Of a stretch of DNA of 64,000 bases, positions 38,406-47,863 are shown piece after piece (position 1 is the stretch's first letter; every line of letters begins with the position of its first letter). The notes beneath the pieces are model-generated. The model saw only the letters and a program-made list of their open reading frames with translations. It searched no databases and was not told the DNA's origin. This DNA is from an uncultured Chitinophaga sp. GTDB taxonomy: Bacteria; Bacteroidota; Bacteroidia; Cytophagales; Cyclobacteriaceae. Position numbers and translations under genes: made by a program. The stretch is taken from positions 155,790-219,789 of the forward strand of contig CABHOK010000017.1 in NCBI GenBank assembly GCA_902168205.1. Reading direction: 5' to 3'.

Positions 38406-38684
38406 TTACCTAGCGTTATCTTTCTTGTTTCCAGAGTGTCCACGGAAAGTACGTGTAGGAGCAAACTCACCGAGTTTATGACCTACCATGTTCTCCGTTA
38501 CATATACCGGAATAAATTTATTTCCATTGTGAACAGCAAACGTATTACCGATCAAATCGGGTGTTACGGTTGATCTTCTGGACCAAGTCTTAATAACAGA
38601 CTTCTTGCCTGATTTTTCCATTGCTTCTACTTTCTTGAGAAGACGGAAGTCACAATACGGTCCCTTCTTAATCGAGCGTCCCAT
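38406..38684 (-). CDS. rpsS: 30S ribosomal protein S19
   Basis: A 92-residue head protein. It starts [20 protein letters not shown] and includes [20 protein letters not shown]. The start overlaps the rplB stop by 1 bp. Confidence 0.98.
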   Translation of the reverse strand: MGRSIKKGPYCDFRLLKKVEAMEKSGKKSVIKTWSRRSTVTPDLIGNTFAVHNGNKFIPVYVTENMVGHKLGEFAPTRTFRGHSGNKKDNAR

Positions 38685-39508
38685 TATTTTTTCCTTCTAG
38701 ATATAATTAAATTATCAGAATACTTCTTCGGATGACGGGTCTTCTTACCCTTCGTGTACAGACCGTTGCGTGAACGAGGGTGACCTCCTGACGCACGCCC
38801 TTCACCACCACCCATCGGGTGATCAACAGGGTTCATCGCTACAGCACGTGTGCGAGGACGAACACCTCTCCAACGGCTGCGACCAGCTTTACCTACACTT
38901 TCGTTCATGTGGTCAGCGTTTGATGTTGCACCGATAGTAGCCATGCAAACATCTAACACATTACGCATTTCACCAGAAGGCATTTTCAATGTTGCCAAGC
39001 CGTTTTCACGAGCAAGCAACTGTACAAATGAACCTGCAGAGCGAGCTATCGCGCCACCTTTGCCTGGCTTCATTTCTACGTTATGTACAATCGTACCGAG
39101 AGGAATTTTAGCAAGTGGAAGAGCATTACCTACTTCAGGAGCTACATCAGCACCTGAAACAAGTTGCTGTCCTACTTTCAGTCCTTCAGGAGCGATGATA
39201 TAAGACTTAGATCCGTCTATATAATACAGGAGAGCTATACGAGCAGAACGAGTTGGATCGTATTCTATAGACTTCACCGTAGCAGGTATACCTGTCTTAT
39301 TACGTTTAAAGTCGATATCACGAAGTTTCTGCTTATGACCACCACCAATGTAACGCATAGTCATGCGCCCATTGCTATTTCTACCACCCGTCTTTTTTAC
39401 TGTTGTTACCAGTGACTTCTCAGGCTTCGATGTAGTAATATCATCGAATGTAGTAGCGAGTCTATGACGCGTACCTGCCGTTACTGGTTTTAATTTCTTC
39501 AACGCCAT
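38684..39508 (-). CDS. rplB: 50S ribosomal protein L2
   Basis: A 274-residue protein needed for subunit joining and the peptidyl-transferase centre. [20 protein letters not shown] and the His-containing [21 protein letters not shown] near the C-terminus are conserved. It lies between rplW and rpsS. Confidence 0.98.
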   Translation of the reverse strand: MALKKLKPVTAGTRHRLATTFDDITTSKPEKSLVTTVKKTGGRNSNGRMTMRYIGGGHKQKLRDIDFKRNKTGIPATVKSIEYDPTRSARIALLYYIDGSKSYIIAPEGLKVGQQLVSGADVAPEVGNALPLAKIPLGTIVHNVEMKPGKGGAIARSAGSFVQLLARENGLATLKMPSGEMRNVLDVCMATIGATSNADHMNESVGKAGRSRWRGVRPRTRAVAMNPVDHPMGGGEGRASGGHPRSRNGLYTKGKKTRHPKKYSDNLIISRRKK

Positions 39509-39518
39509 CGTTCAAAAA

Positions 39519-39806
39519 TTATACGTTGCTATAAAAATCAATTACTTCACCTTGTGCCAGGGTCACAACAGCTTTCTTGTAGCCGGGTCTGCGACCAGAA
39601 AGTATACCTGTTTTAGTGTAGCGGGTCTTTTTCTTACCCATTACATTCATGGTATTTACTTTCTCCACGTTTACGCCATATTGCTTTTCAACGGCTTTCT
39701 TAATCTCAACTTTGTTCGCATCAGCACTTACGATGAAACCGTATTTGCCTTTCTCGTTCAGAGCGGAAACTTTCTCCGTTACTAATGGTTGTTTCAGGAT
39801 ACTCAT
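39519..39806 (-). CDS. rplW: 50S ribosomal protein L23
   Basis: A 95-residue tunnel-exit protein that docks trigger factor and SRP. It contains LVTEKVSALNEKGKYGFIVS and the NVEKVNTMNVMGKKKTRYTK loop. Its start overlaps the rplD stop by 1 bp. Confidence 0.97.
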   Translation of the reverse strand: MSILKQPLVTEKVSALNEKGKYGFIVSADANKVEIKKAVEKQYGVNVEKVNTMNVMGKKKTRYTKTGILSGRRPGYKKAVVTLAQGEVIDFYSNV

Positions 39807-40438
39807 TATGCTTTATTTAATAAGTTCTCAACTTTACTAACAGAGCTCTCTACAAAGATTACGTTGTCAGCATTCATCACATCAAAGGTGTTGATCTGAT
39901 CAGCTGTAGTAACTTTCGTATTCTGAATATTTCTTCCGGAAAGAACTACGTTCTTATTAAGTTCAGGAAGTACGAGGAGCGTTTTCTTATCACTTAATGC
40001 AAGAGCATTCAACAATGACAGGAATTGCTTGGTTTTAGGAGACTCAAATGAGAAGTCTTCCAATATCGCAATTGAATTATCTTTTGCTTTGTAAGAAAGA
40101 GCTGACTTACGAGCCAGATCTTTTACTTTCTTATTCAGTTTGAATGAATAGTCGCGAGGAGTAGGACCGAATACACGTCCACCACCTTTGAACTGAGGGT
40201 TCTTAATGTTACCTGCACGAGCGCCTCCGGTACCTTTTTGTTTCTTCAACTTTTTAGAAGAACCAGATATTTCGTTACGCTGCTTTGACTTGTGTGTACC
40301 TTGGCGTTGGTTTGCTAAGAAGCTTTTTACATCCAGGTATATAGCGTGGTCGTTCGGTTCAATGCCAAACACGTCAGAAGAAAGCGTAACTTTCTTTGAG
40401 GTTGCTTTACCACTATTATTTAATACTGCTACTTCCAT
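39806..40438 (-). CDS. rplD: 50S ribosomal protein L4
   Basis: A 210-residue tunnel protein with the extended loop [20 protein letters not shown]. In E. coli L4 represses the S10 operon; I see no evidence here for or against that. It overlaps rplC by 1 bp. Confidence 0.97.
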   Translation of the reverse strand: MEVAVLNNSGKATSKKVTLSSDVFGIEPNDHAIYLDVKSFLANQRQGTHKSKQRNEISGSSKKLKKQKGTGGARAGNIKNPQFKGGGRVFGPTPRDYSFKLNKKVKDLARKSALSYKAKDNSIAILEDFSFESPKTKQFLSLLNALALSDKKTLLVLPELNKNVVLSGRNIQNTKVTTADQINTFDVMNADNVIFVESSVSKVENLLNKA

Positions 40439-41070
40439 TATTTCTGAAGGATTACAGTTGAATTCTTAGCTCCGGGAAGAGAGCCACTGATTACGATCAA
40501 ATTCTGATCAGCAAGGATCTTAACAACTTGAAGGTTGGTAAGTTTTACGCGATCGTTACCCATACGGCCGGCAAGACGTTTACCTTTTGGTACACGTGAT
40601 GCGAACGATGCGTTACCCATTGAACCAGGTGCACGAAGACGGTTATGTTGACCGTGCGTAGCTCCACCTACACCACCAAAGTTATGGCGCTTTACAACCC
40701 CCTGAAAACCACGACCCTTAGAGGTACCAATGGCATCAATGAAATCACCTTCAACGAAGATATCCTGTATACGGATCTCTTTGCCAAGTTCAACTAAACC
40801 ATCGAACTCAGTTTTGAAATCACGAAATTCAGCAACATCTTTTTTAGGAGTTGTGTTGGCTTTCTTAAAGTGACCGATGGCCGCCTTAGTCGTGTTCTTT
40901 TCTTTTTTCTCACCAAAGGCAAGTTGAACAGCGCGGTATCCATCCGTTTCTTCACTCTTTACCTGTGTTACTACACAGGGACCAGCCTCGATCACTGTGC
41001 AAGCTATATTCTCGCCATCCGGGCCGAATACGCTAGTCATTCCTATTTTCTTTCCTATAATGCCAGGCAT
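40438..41070 (-). CDS. rplC: 50S ribosomal protein L3, first gene of the ribosomal run
   Basis: A 210-residue 23S assembly protein. It starts [16 protein letters not shown] and has the [15 protein letters not shown] signature and [13 protein letters not shown] loop. It is the promoter-proximal gene; rpsJ (S10), which normally precedes it in an S10-type operon, is not present upstream. Confidence 0.98.
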   Translation of the reverse strand: MPGIIGKKIGMTSVFGPDGENIACTVIEAGPCVVTQVKSEETDGYRAVQLAFGEKKEKNTTKAAIGHFKKANTTPKKDVAEFRDFKTEFDGLVELGKEIRIQDIFVEGDFIDAIGTSKGRGFQGVVKRHNFGGVGGATHGQHNRLRAPGSMGNASFASRVPKGKRLAGRMGNDRVKLTNLQVVKILADQNLIVISGSLPGAKNSTVILQK

Positions 41071-41143
41071 AGTTGTGCTTGTTTTTCAGGACTTTCTGCT
41101 TGTAAAGTATACGTTGAGTAGACTCTTTCTGCAAAAAGGACTG

Positions 41144-41174
41144 CAAAGATAGGAACTAAAGGGTAGTTACCAAA
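41144..41174 (-). promoter_or_regulatory. Bacteroidota-type promoter of the ribosomal run (before rplC)
   Basis: On the minus strand TTTG (41171-41174), exactly 19 bp, then TATCTTTG (41144-41151). It has the same -7 octamer and spacing as the internal rpsH promoter. The predicted leader before rplC is about 70 bases. Confidence 0.85.
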
Positions 41175-41398
41175 TGTGGGTTTCAATTTTTTTGGGAAAT
41201 CTGGAGATAATGCTCCACTCATAAATCGCAGATCGTGAAATCATTGCTTCTTTTGACCTTTGTAGCAGATTAACCAATCAGCACTTTTCATAGGATTTAT
41301 AGCTATTCCGACAGTTAAAGCAGAATATTATATCGAAAACGATCACCAAAACTATTTTTTATACCGAACGCTCTTCCTCAACAAGAAGTCTTAACCAT

Positions 41399-41443
41399 AC
41401 CCTTTTATCCATGAAAAAAAAGAATTTTAAATGCTAAAAGGGT
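41399..41443 (+). repeat. 9-bp inverted repeat in the permease leader
   Basis: ACCCTTTTA (41399-41407) pairs perfectly with TAAAAGGGT (41435-41443) across an A/T-rich 27-bp loop, about 45 bp before the permease start. It could be an operator, an mRNA hairpin that affects translation, or chance. Confidence 0.45.
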
Positions 41444-41487
41444 GACTAAATTTCAGCCGGATTTAGAAATCCATACTATTTTTTTCA

Positions 41488-42498
41488 ATGAACAATAACC
41501 GCTGGCTGCTTCTTCCCTTACTCCTGATTTTACTGTTTGGTCTTAACCTTTCCCTGGGCAGTGTACATATTCCTTTTAAAGAGATCGTAACCATTCTGAC
41601 AGGTGGCGAAAGTTCAGAACCTATATGGAGAGACATTGTCTGGAATTTCAGAATGACGAAGGCATTGACCTGCATACTGGCGGGAGGTGCATTGGCTTTG
41701 AGCGGACTGCAAATGCAAACGCTCTTCCGAAATGCGCTGGCGGGGCCTGATGTATTGGGACTGAGTTCAGGTGCGAGTCTCGCTGTATCACTGATCTTTA
41801 TGAGTCAGGCTGCCGGCATTAGTTTCCTGCGTACACCCAATCCGTGGACAGTTGCCATCGCTGCTACATTGGGGTGCACAGGTGTATTCCTTATTATGCT
41901 CGCACTTTCCAAAAAACTTCTCGATAACGTTTCTCTACTTATCGTTGGTCTGATGATCGGGGCGGGAACCTCGTCCATCGTCAGCGTACTCCAATATATA
42001 AGTCGCGCGGAAGAAATGCAGACGTACCTCATCTGGACCTTTGGAAGTTTGGGAGGATTGAACTGGACGGAGCTCCTGGTATTAGCGTCTGTATTACTAT
42101 TAGGAGGCAGTATAGCCCTGGGGTTGGTTAAGTCTTTAAATGCCTGGATGCTGGGCGATAATTATGCGGCCAGTATTGGTATCAACATGAAACGAGCCCG
42201 GTTCTGGATTATTTTGTCTGCCAGTATATTAACGGGAGGTGTTACGGCCTTCTGCGGCCCTATTGCTTTTGTGGGATTGGCTGTGCCTCACCTCGTGAAG
42301 TTTCTCGTCAAGACAACCAATCATAAAATATTAATCCCTACAGTAATGATCGGGGGTTCTGTACTGATGCTCTTCTGCGACATACTATCACAACTCCCGG
42401 GTAGTACACAAGTGTTGCCCATCAATGCCATTACTGCACTAATCGGGGCGCCTGTAGTGATATGGGTTATTGTAAGACATTCAAAAATGCGGGTATGA
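41488..42498 (+). CDS. FecCD-family ABC transporter permease (iron siderophore/heme/cobalamin type)
   Basis: A 336-residue polytopic membrane protein of the BtuC/FecD/FhuB class with about ten spans. Its signatures are RMTKALTCILAGGALALSGL, NALAGPDVLGLSSGA and the cytoplasmic GITRA-like coupling region (YAASIGINMKRARFW). It moves an iron chelate or corrinoid across the inner membrane. It overlaps the ATPase gene by 4 bp. No binding-protein or TonB-receptor gene is adjacent, so the substrate remains open. Confidence 0.93.
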   Translation: MNNNRWLLLPLLLILLFGLNLSLGSVHIPFKEIVTILTGGESSEPIWRDIVWNFRMTKALTCILAGGALALSGLQMQTLFRNALAGPDVLGLSSGASLAVSLIFMSQAAGISFLRTPNPWTVAIAATLGCTGVFLIMLALSKKLLDNVSLLIVGLMIGAGTSSIVSVLQYISRAEEMQTYLIWTFGSLGGLNWTELLVLASVLLLGGSIALGLVKSLNAWMLGDNYAASIGINMKRARFWIILSASILTGGVTAFCGPIAFVGLAVPHLVKFLVKTTNHKILIPTVMIGGSVLMLFCDILSQLPGSTQVLPINAITALIGAPVVIWVIVRHSKMRV

Positions 42499-43463
42499 GT
42501 AGCGTGAAGAAAGCATTGCTGGAAACAAAAGATCTTTCAATCGGGTATACCGGCCAGTCTATACCATTGTTTGAAAAACAGAATCTTGCACTATACGCAG
42601 GAGAATTGGTTTGCTTTATGGGACCGAATGGCATCGGTAAATCCACATTGATACGAACCCTTGCCGGCTTGCAGAAAAGTATAGAAGGAGGTATATATAT
42701 ACATACTGATAACGCAGAGCTGCGGCAACAGATCGCTGTTGTACTGACCGAGAAGATTACAACTCCGGGTATGACTGTGGAGGAGCTCATTACCTTCGGG
42801 CGTTATCCGTATCTGAACTGGAATGTAAGCCTACACGAAAATGATATCCGCATAATTGACGAGGCTATCGACCAGGTTAACATCCGGAATATCATTTCAA
42901 AAAAATTATATCAGTTAAGTGACGGCCAGTTGCAGATGGTTATGATTGCGCGGGCACTCGCACAGACTACACCAATCATTTTATTGGATGAACCCACAGC
43001 ACACCTTGATTTGAACAATCGTGTCGAGATCATGCGTATGCTGAGGAACCTGGCGCGCAAAACTAACAAGGCTATTCTCATTGCTACACACGAACTTGAT
43101 TTAGCGCTTCAGACTGCAGACTATATATGGCTCGCTGGCAACCAGAAAGATATCATCACCGGCATACCGGAAGACCTGGTGTTGAATGGTTCGTTCGATG
43201 ATATTTTTCGTTTCAAAGGCTTTGACCTCAAAACCGGAAAAGTAAAACACGAAGTAAATCGCGCGCGAACAATTCAATTGAACGGGAATGATTCGGAATA
43301 TCTATGGACACGAAACGCACTGGAAAGAAACGGATTTCAGATTGTTCAGCACAACGGAGACACTACCATAAAAATTGAACAGAATAATAACGCTTGTGTA
43401 TGGATTATCGGAGATAACCGGTATACATCGCTTCAGGGTTTACTGAAATACTTGTGCGGTTGA
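42495..43463 (+). CDS. ABC transporter ATP-binding protein with extra C-terminal domain
   Basis: I take ATG 42495, overlapping the permease stop (ATGA), rather than an in-frame start further upstream; this gives 322 residues. The ATPase part (about 1-240) has Walker A GPNGIGKST, a signature LSDGQ in place of LSGGQ, Walker B IILLDEPTAHLD and the H-loop ATHELD. The Q-loop position reads VVLTEK, without the usual Gln. About 80 residues follow the usual end of FecE/BtuD proteins (from FKGFDLKTGKVKHE), forming a small alpha/beta domain with WTRNALERNGFQIV. Its 3' end overlaps the convergent downstream gene by 31 bp. Confidence 0.92.
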   Translation: MSSVKKALLETKDLSIGYTGQSIPLFEKQNLALYAGELVCFMGPNGIGKSTLIRTLAGLQKSIEGGIYIHTDNAELRQQIAVVLTEKITTPGMTVEELITFGRYPYLNWNVSLHENDIRIIDEAIDQVNIRNIISKKLYQLSDGQLQMVMIARALAQTTPIILLDEPTAHLDLNNRVEIMRMLRNLARKTNKAILIATHELDLALQTADYIWLAGNQKDIITGIPEDLVLNGSFDDIFRFKGFDLKTGKVKHEVNRARTIQLNGNDSEYLWTRNALERNGFQIVQHNGDTTIKIEQNNNACVWIIGDNRYTSLQGLLKYLCG

Positions 43464-44065
43464 TTTTCCTGTGCTCTTTCAAACCCACTGCTTCGCGTTA
43501 ACATCGAAGCATATCGTGTCCACTTTACAGGTATACCCTTTGCGCGCAACGCTTTATGAAGGTCTTCAAACAGAGGTCCTTTATTATCAAAGTAATTATA
43601 CGAAAGACCGAAGCAATAAAATCGAAATGTATGATGCGTGGTGATCTCAACCCATTTGTAGTCGAACGGAAATAACAACTGCGAAATCTCCTTCACAAAA
43701 AACTGAACAATGCGAGGTTTGATGCCCTCTCCTACTGTAACAGTCCAATCATGACGAAACAACGCCATGTTGATATCATACAGTAAAAATTTTCTTCTTC
43801 TTCTGAACAACGGCACTTTGCCCACAACTTCAAGCGTATCATCCGTCAGTATAAAATCATTGTTGGTTATACCGAGATAACTATATACACCTAACAGGTA
43901 AAGTCCAAAGAATGCAAGTGCCAGTCGCACATCGATCTCCGGCAGACTAAAATCATTAATAATATATACTGCTGACGTCAGTACAAACAGAATTGAGAGG
44001 TGGTTTCTGAGAATGCAGAGGGACGCTTTAACCAAACTACTTTCATACTTTTTCATAGGGCTCAC
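43433..44065 (-). CDS. Hypothetical membrane protein, PH-like
   Basis: A 210-residue protein. Two hydrophobic helices (about residues 19-40 and 46-63) are followed by a soluble beta-rich part (about 68-190). That part resembles bacterial PH-type domains (FILTDDTLEVVGKVPLFRRRRKFLLYDI). I do not recognise a named family. ATG at 44056 is an alternative start. Its end overlaps the ATPase gene by 31 bp in the opposite direction, which suggests that both genes have expanded into each other's downstream space. Confidence 0.65.
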   Translation of the reverse strand: MSPMKKYESSLVKASLCILRNHLSILFVLTSAVYIINDFSLPEIDVRLALAFFGLYLLGVYSYLGITNNDFILTDDTLEVVGKVPLFRRRRKFLLYDINMALFRHDWTVTVGEGIKPRIVQFFVKEISQLLFPFDYKWVEITTHHTFRFYCFGLSYNYFDNKGPLFEDLHKALRAKGIPVKWTRYASMLTRSSGFERAQENQPHKYFSKP

Positions 44066-44142
44066 ACAATCTCCAAGCCCTTAAAATACAAAAGAATGCA
44101 TTAAGAGTTACAACAATGTTTGTTTGAATTTTTTAGGCCCGT

Positions 44143-47100
44143 TCAGGCCCTGATTTTCTTGTGTTTTCCGCGCAAAACTCCGCCCACAGCGCCCTGCATG
44201 GCAGACTTAACCCAGTAATTAAAAATGGCTTTGTGCCTAATGCGCGGCTGACTGATAACCGTGGTGGCGTTTTCTTTACCGTTCTTTAAAATGCCATCGG
44301 CCAAAAACGTAAGCACTTCATTGCCCCATCGTTTTTTTTCAGAATCACCAGGCTTTCGTATTTCGAGGTGCAGGTTGTTGTACGAGATCACCGAAGCACC
44401 ATTTGCCTGCTCGGCACCAGCAGTGAGTTGCAGATCAAATTTTTTCAGGTATCCTGATTTGATATGAATGCCTTGCAACGGTACCACTACACGGTTTAGC
44501 GCGGTAAGATTTAAATCTTTGAGACGCACATTGAGTTTAAACGAAGATGAGTCTAGTGTTTCATAGGTTACGTGCAAAGATCCTTCGTTGTATAGTCGTG
44601 CCGTTGCGACCATAACGAGCGGTGGCTCACCGCGTGTTTTACCAACTTTAAGATTGGCCACTATATTCTCAAATACCACCACACCATCTTCGCCGGTCTT
44701 TTCAGAGGTTTCGGTATACTGTATCCTGCCATTCTTCAAATCAACGCGATTGATCGTTATAGATGGCGGAAGTTTTAACAGACCCTCCAGCGTAACCGGT
44801 TTTTCAACCATTGGGGGATCCGGCATTCGCTTATCACGTTTTATATCAAACGCAAAACGCTCTACGGCTATATCTGCATTTTTCAGAACCCGGTGTTCGA
44901 TCATATCATTGATTGAAAAGCCATGAAGTGTAATACCCTGAAAGCGCGCATCGATGAAATCATTTTCAACCGTATTGCTATATATCCACTCTTTTCGCGG
45001 ACTGATGTGAACCGAATCGATATTTACTTTATTATTCTTTAACACTACATCGTAAACCTGGACCGAGCTTTTTTCGGTTTCAGTTTTCAAAGAAGCACAA
45101 CGAAAGTTACCACTGCGGGTATCTCCCTCCAGTTTACCAAACGTGAGTGATTGATTGTCTTTCCATTTTACCTGGCCGGGATGGATGACAAACTGTTGAA
45201 CGATGGCAAACGATGAAGTGCGTTCGCGATCAGATCGTTTTCGCTTAGGACCTGCTTCCGGTACGATCAATAGCGGATTATATACTTCGAGTCGTTTTAC
45301 AGATGGCGGCTCATCTTTTGCTACCTCGGCATCGTTCATCACGATAGCATCGGAGCTGAAATAAAGTTTACCATCTTTTATGATTTCGAGTTTGTTCGCC
45401 CTGAGTTTACGCGCACTCCAGAAATCTTCATCGCGTACCAGGTTATTCAGATCAAGAGCGGGAGCTGAAATTTCGATGTTATTTTTTTTGACCTGAAGAT
45501 TTGTTACCTGAAAACGTGCCGGATAGTTCATTGCCATCTTGCTGGCCTGCACAGACAATGTTTTGAGTTTTACATCCACATCGGAAAGTTGCCCGCGAAT
45601 AGAATCAAACTTTACATGTCCATTTTCCGAAATCATCTTTTCAATTTCCAGGTCTTTGCCGGAACATGCTATATATCGCTGATCGCGATGTAAATTGATC
45701 TTAGCATTACCGATCGAGAGTTGTCCGATCGATTCAAACAAATCGTCTTTCGGTTCATCATTCGCCTTTTTACCGGCACGGGCGGGTAGCCTTCCCGTTA
45801 CTTCCAGCGAATTGAAATGTATAGCCTTCCAATGCTTATAGTTTTTTTGCAGCGGTTCATCGCCTTCCTTCAATGCCATGATCTGTTTGGCATGCAGGTG
45901 CAAGCTATCTTTTTGAACATCTACCTCGGCAGCGCGCAACAAGCGACCATCAAAATCAACACCTTTCATTTTGGATACCAGCGTTCCCGAAGTGTTTCGT
46001 ACCCATGCATTGGCAAATCGTATATCACTGACAGCATATATAAAACCTCCCGCAGGCTGAGTCTTTAAATTGTTCACGGTTAGTGAAAGATTATTTACCC
46101 GTAACGACCTGTCTTCATCAGCATAGCGCACCGTTACGTTTTTGAATGATAACAGCCGCACGTTTACATTATCAATTTTGTCATCAGCAGTCTTTGCATC
46201 ACCCTTTCGTTTGATCCTTTCGGGAGTAAGATTAACATCAGCATCTTCTACACTAAGTTCATCGGCCTGAATTTTTTTATCGAAAGCAAAATCCAGCAGG
46301 TTAAAATATTTTAATTTCAATTTGCCACAGTTCGCTATATTCTTGCGACTGGCAGAATCGTACAATACAACATCTGTCAGGGTGAGATCGCGATACTTAT
46401 CGAACAGTATCGTATTACAATTGAACGATAAATTTCTGCGCAGCGCAATAGCTGTACGATCCAGTCCTACTTCAAGTCCACCCACCTGGAAAGCGCTGCT
46501 GTCGCGGATTACTTTAAAGGCATATACATTTATGTTTACGTGGGGTAAATCAATTTTAACAGAGTCTTTATCCTTCTGCACAACGAGGTGAATACGCGCA
46601 TCGCGCACTACGGTACTATCAATCGAACACTCGCCTATAGCCTGCTTGAGAATACGCGTGAGCAGGTCGCGATCTTTAATACGGGTGGTATCCTTCTTCA
46701 ATTTGAATTCGGCTATAACATGCGGCTGATCGATCATAGCGCGTTTAATAGCATAGCGCTGATTTTCATAAAGAGCTTTATAGTCGAGTCGCTGCAGCAA
46801 GAGTGATTTACCAGATACTTCCACCCGTGACTGCGACACCGTGTCAAGTGACGTAAAATTGAAATCAGTAAATTGTAAATGATGCTGCCGGAAGTTAAAC
46901 TCTATACCGGAAAAATTTAGTGCTGCCTTGGGGAAGACAAGTGCCTGCGCACCAACTTTTAATTGTATCTGACTCTCCGGTGTGAGGTTCTGAATATTCC
47001 AATGCTCTACGAGCAGATCAACCAGGTTTAGTCTTACTGACGTGCGTGCTATATTTTTCATCCCCACGGTTGCCCTGCGAATGGAGAGCGACTCGATATC

Positions 47101-47583
47101 AAACCTACCCAGCAATGATTCTATAGCAGGGTATAGTTTTACCACCTGGTACGATACGTTGCTAGTGCTTATCCGCGCGGTAGTGCTGCGTTGTTGTTGC
47201 TGTGCATCGATCTCGATGATCGGTTCATCGATAATAAGGTTCTTGATATCAAACTGCTGCACCATGGACATGGATGCGATGGATCCGAACTTCAACTGCA
47301 TATAGGGAATTGTTACCCCCAGTATACCTTTGGATGGTGCGTTAGGCGACCGTACTATTTTTACATCATTAAGTGTAAACGTCAGGGCCAGCATATCAAT
47401 GGATGAACGCCCTATGCTGAGGGTATACATGCCATCGGTTTTGGATTGCACCAGTTCTGAAAGTGCGCGTTTAAAACCATAGAGCTTAGCGTATACCAGC
47501 CCGCCAAACAGAATAGCCAGTGGTATCATAGCAACAGCGATGCGAAGCACTATTTTTCGGGACGATTTTTTCAATGGCATCAA
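44143..47583 (-). CDS. Large AsmA-like membrane-anchored protein
   Basis: A 1146-residue protein with a single N-terminal membrane helix (about residues 9-30). A very long beta-rich region follows, made of repeated segments of the form ... LxVxNLxLxVNNL..., NGRIQYTETSEKTGE. This pattern matches AsmA/DUF748/TamB-like proteins, which in proteobacteria span the periplasm and are thought to carry lipids or help outer-membrane assembly. The role here is inferred from fold only. It has a highly basic C-terminus (HKKIRA) and Lys-rich clusters (GPKRKRSDRERT near residue 780). It is monocistronic and divergent from the phosphorylase-like gene. Confidence 0.78.
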   Translation of the reverse strand: MMPLKKSSRKIVLRIAVAMIPLAILFGGLVYAKLYGFKRALSELVQSKTDGMYTLSIGRSSIDMLALTFTLNDVKIVRSPNAPSKGILGVTIPYMQLKFGSIASMSMVQQFDIKNLIIDEPIIEIDAQQQQRSTTARISTSNVSYQVVKLYPAIESLLGRFDIESLSIRRATVGMKNIARTSVRLNLVDLLVEHWNIQNLTPESQIQLKVGAQALVFPKAALNFSGIEFNFRQHHLQFTDFNFTSLDTVSQSRVEVSGKSLLLQRLDYKALYENQRYAIKRAMIDQPHVIAEFKLKKDTTRIKDRDLLTRILKQAIGECSIDSTVVRDARIHLVVQKDKDSVKIDLPHVNINVYAFKVIRDSSAFQVGGLEVGLDRTAIALRRNLSFNCNTILFDKYRDLTLTDVVLYDSASRKNIANCGKLKLKYFNLLDFAFDKKIQADELSVEDADVNLTPERIKRKGDAKTADDKIDNVNVRLLSFKNVTVRYADEDRSLRVNNLSLTVNNLKTQPAGGFIYAVSDIRFANAWVRNTSGTLVSKMKGVDFDGRLLRAAEVDVQKDSLHLHAKQIMALKEGDEPLQKNYKHWKAIHFNSLEVTGRLPARAGKKANDEPKDDLFESIGQLSIGNAKINLHRDQRYIACSGKDLEIEKMISENGHVKFDSIRGQLSDVDVKLKTLSVQASKMAMNYPARFQVTNLQVKKNNIEISAPALDLNNLVRDEDFWSARKLRANKLEIIKDGKLYFSSDAIVMNDAEVAKDEPPSVKRLEVYNPLLIVPEAGPKRKRSDRERTSSFAIVQQFVIHPGQVKWKDNQSLTFGKLEGDTRSGNFRCASLKTETEKSSVQVYDVVLKNNKVNIDSVHISPRKEWIYSNTVENDFIDARFQGITLHGFSINDMIEHRVLKNADIAVERFAFDIKRDKRMPDPPMVEKPVTLEGLLKLPPSITINRVDLKNGRIQYTETSEKTGEDGVVVFENIVANLKVGKTRGEPPLVMVATARLYNEGSLHVTYETLDSSSFKLNVRLKDLNLTALNRVVVPLQGIHIKSGYLKKFDLQLTAGAEQANGASVISYNNLHLEIRKPGDSEKKRWGNEVLTFLADGILKNGKENATTVISQPRIRHKAIFNYWVKSAMQGAVGGVLRGKHKKIRA

Positions 47584-47863
47584 ACTGTTTCTCTCTATTT
47601 ACAAGATACTAAACCTTTGGTGGTAATTAAAATCAGAAGCACCGGAGCATCGTTATCATAACGAATTGAATGTGCATTATATTCTACGATTTATAACCGA
47701 AAGTAATTGCCAATCGAAGCCCTTCCGTGATTTTGATCAACCAAACTACAAACGTTTGCAACAAACCCTTGTAAGTTCTTTATCCACATTCATTAATCTG
47801 TATCCAATCTCTTTTATTAGTTTGTAGCTGTTTACCCCAAAATAGCATCAAGCATTATATAGT

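Larger units (their letters stand above)
41071..41487. other. Divergent promoter region between rplC and the FecCD-type permease
   Basis: It contains the rplC promoter on the minus side (41144-41174) and, nearer the permease, a long inverted repeat (41399-41443). No S10 gene, tRNA or other coding frame is seen apart from an 8-codon ATG frame inside the inverted repeat loop, probably chance. I did not find a convincing plus-strand TAnnTTTG. Confidence 0.6.

Noticed and set aside
42462..42494. Upstream start of the ABC ATPase
   Set aside because: The ATG at 42495 overlaps the permease stop in the usual ATGA fashion and gives a normal N-terminus.
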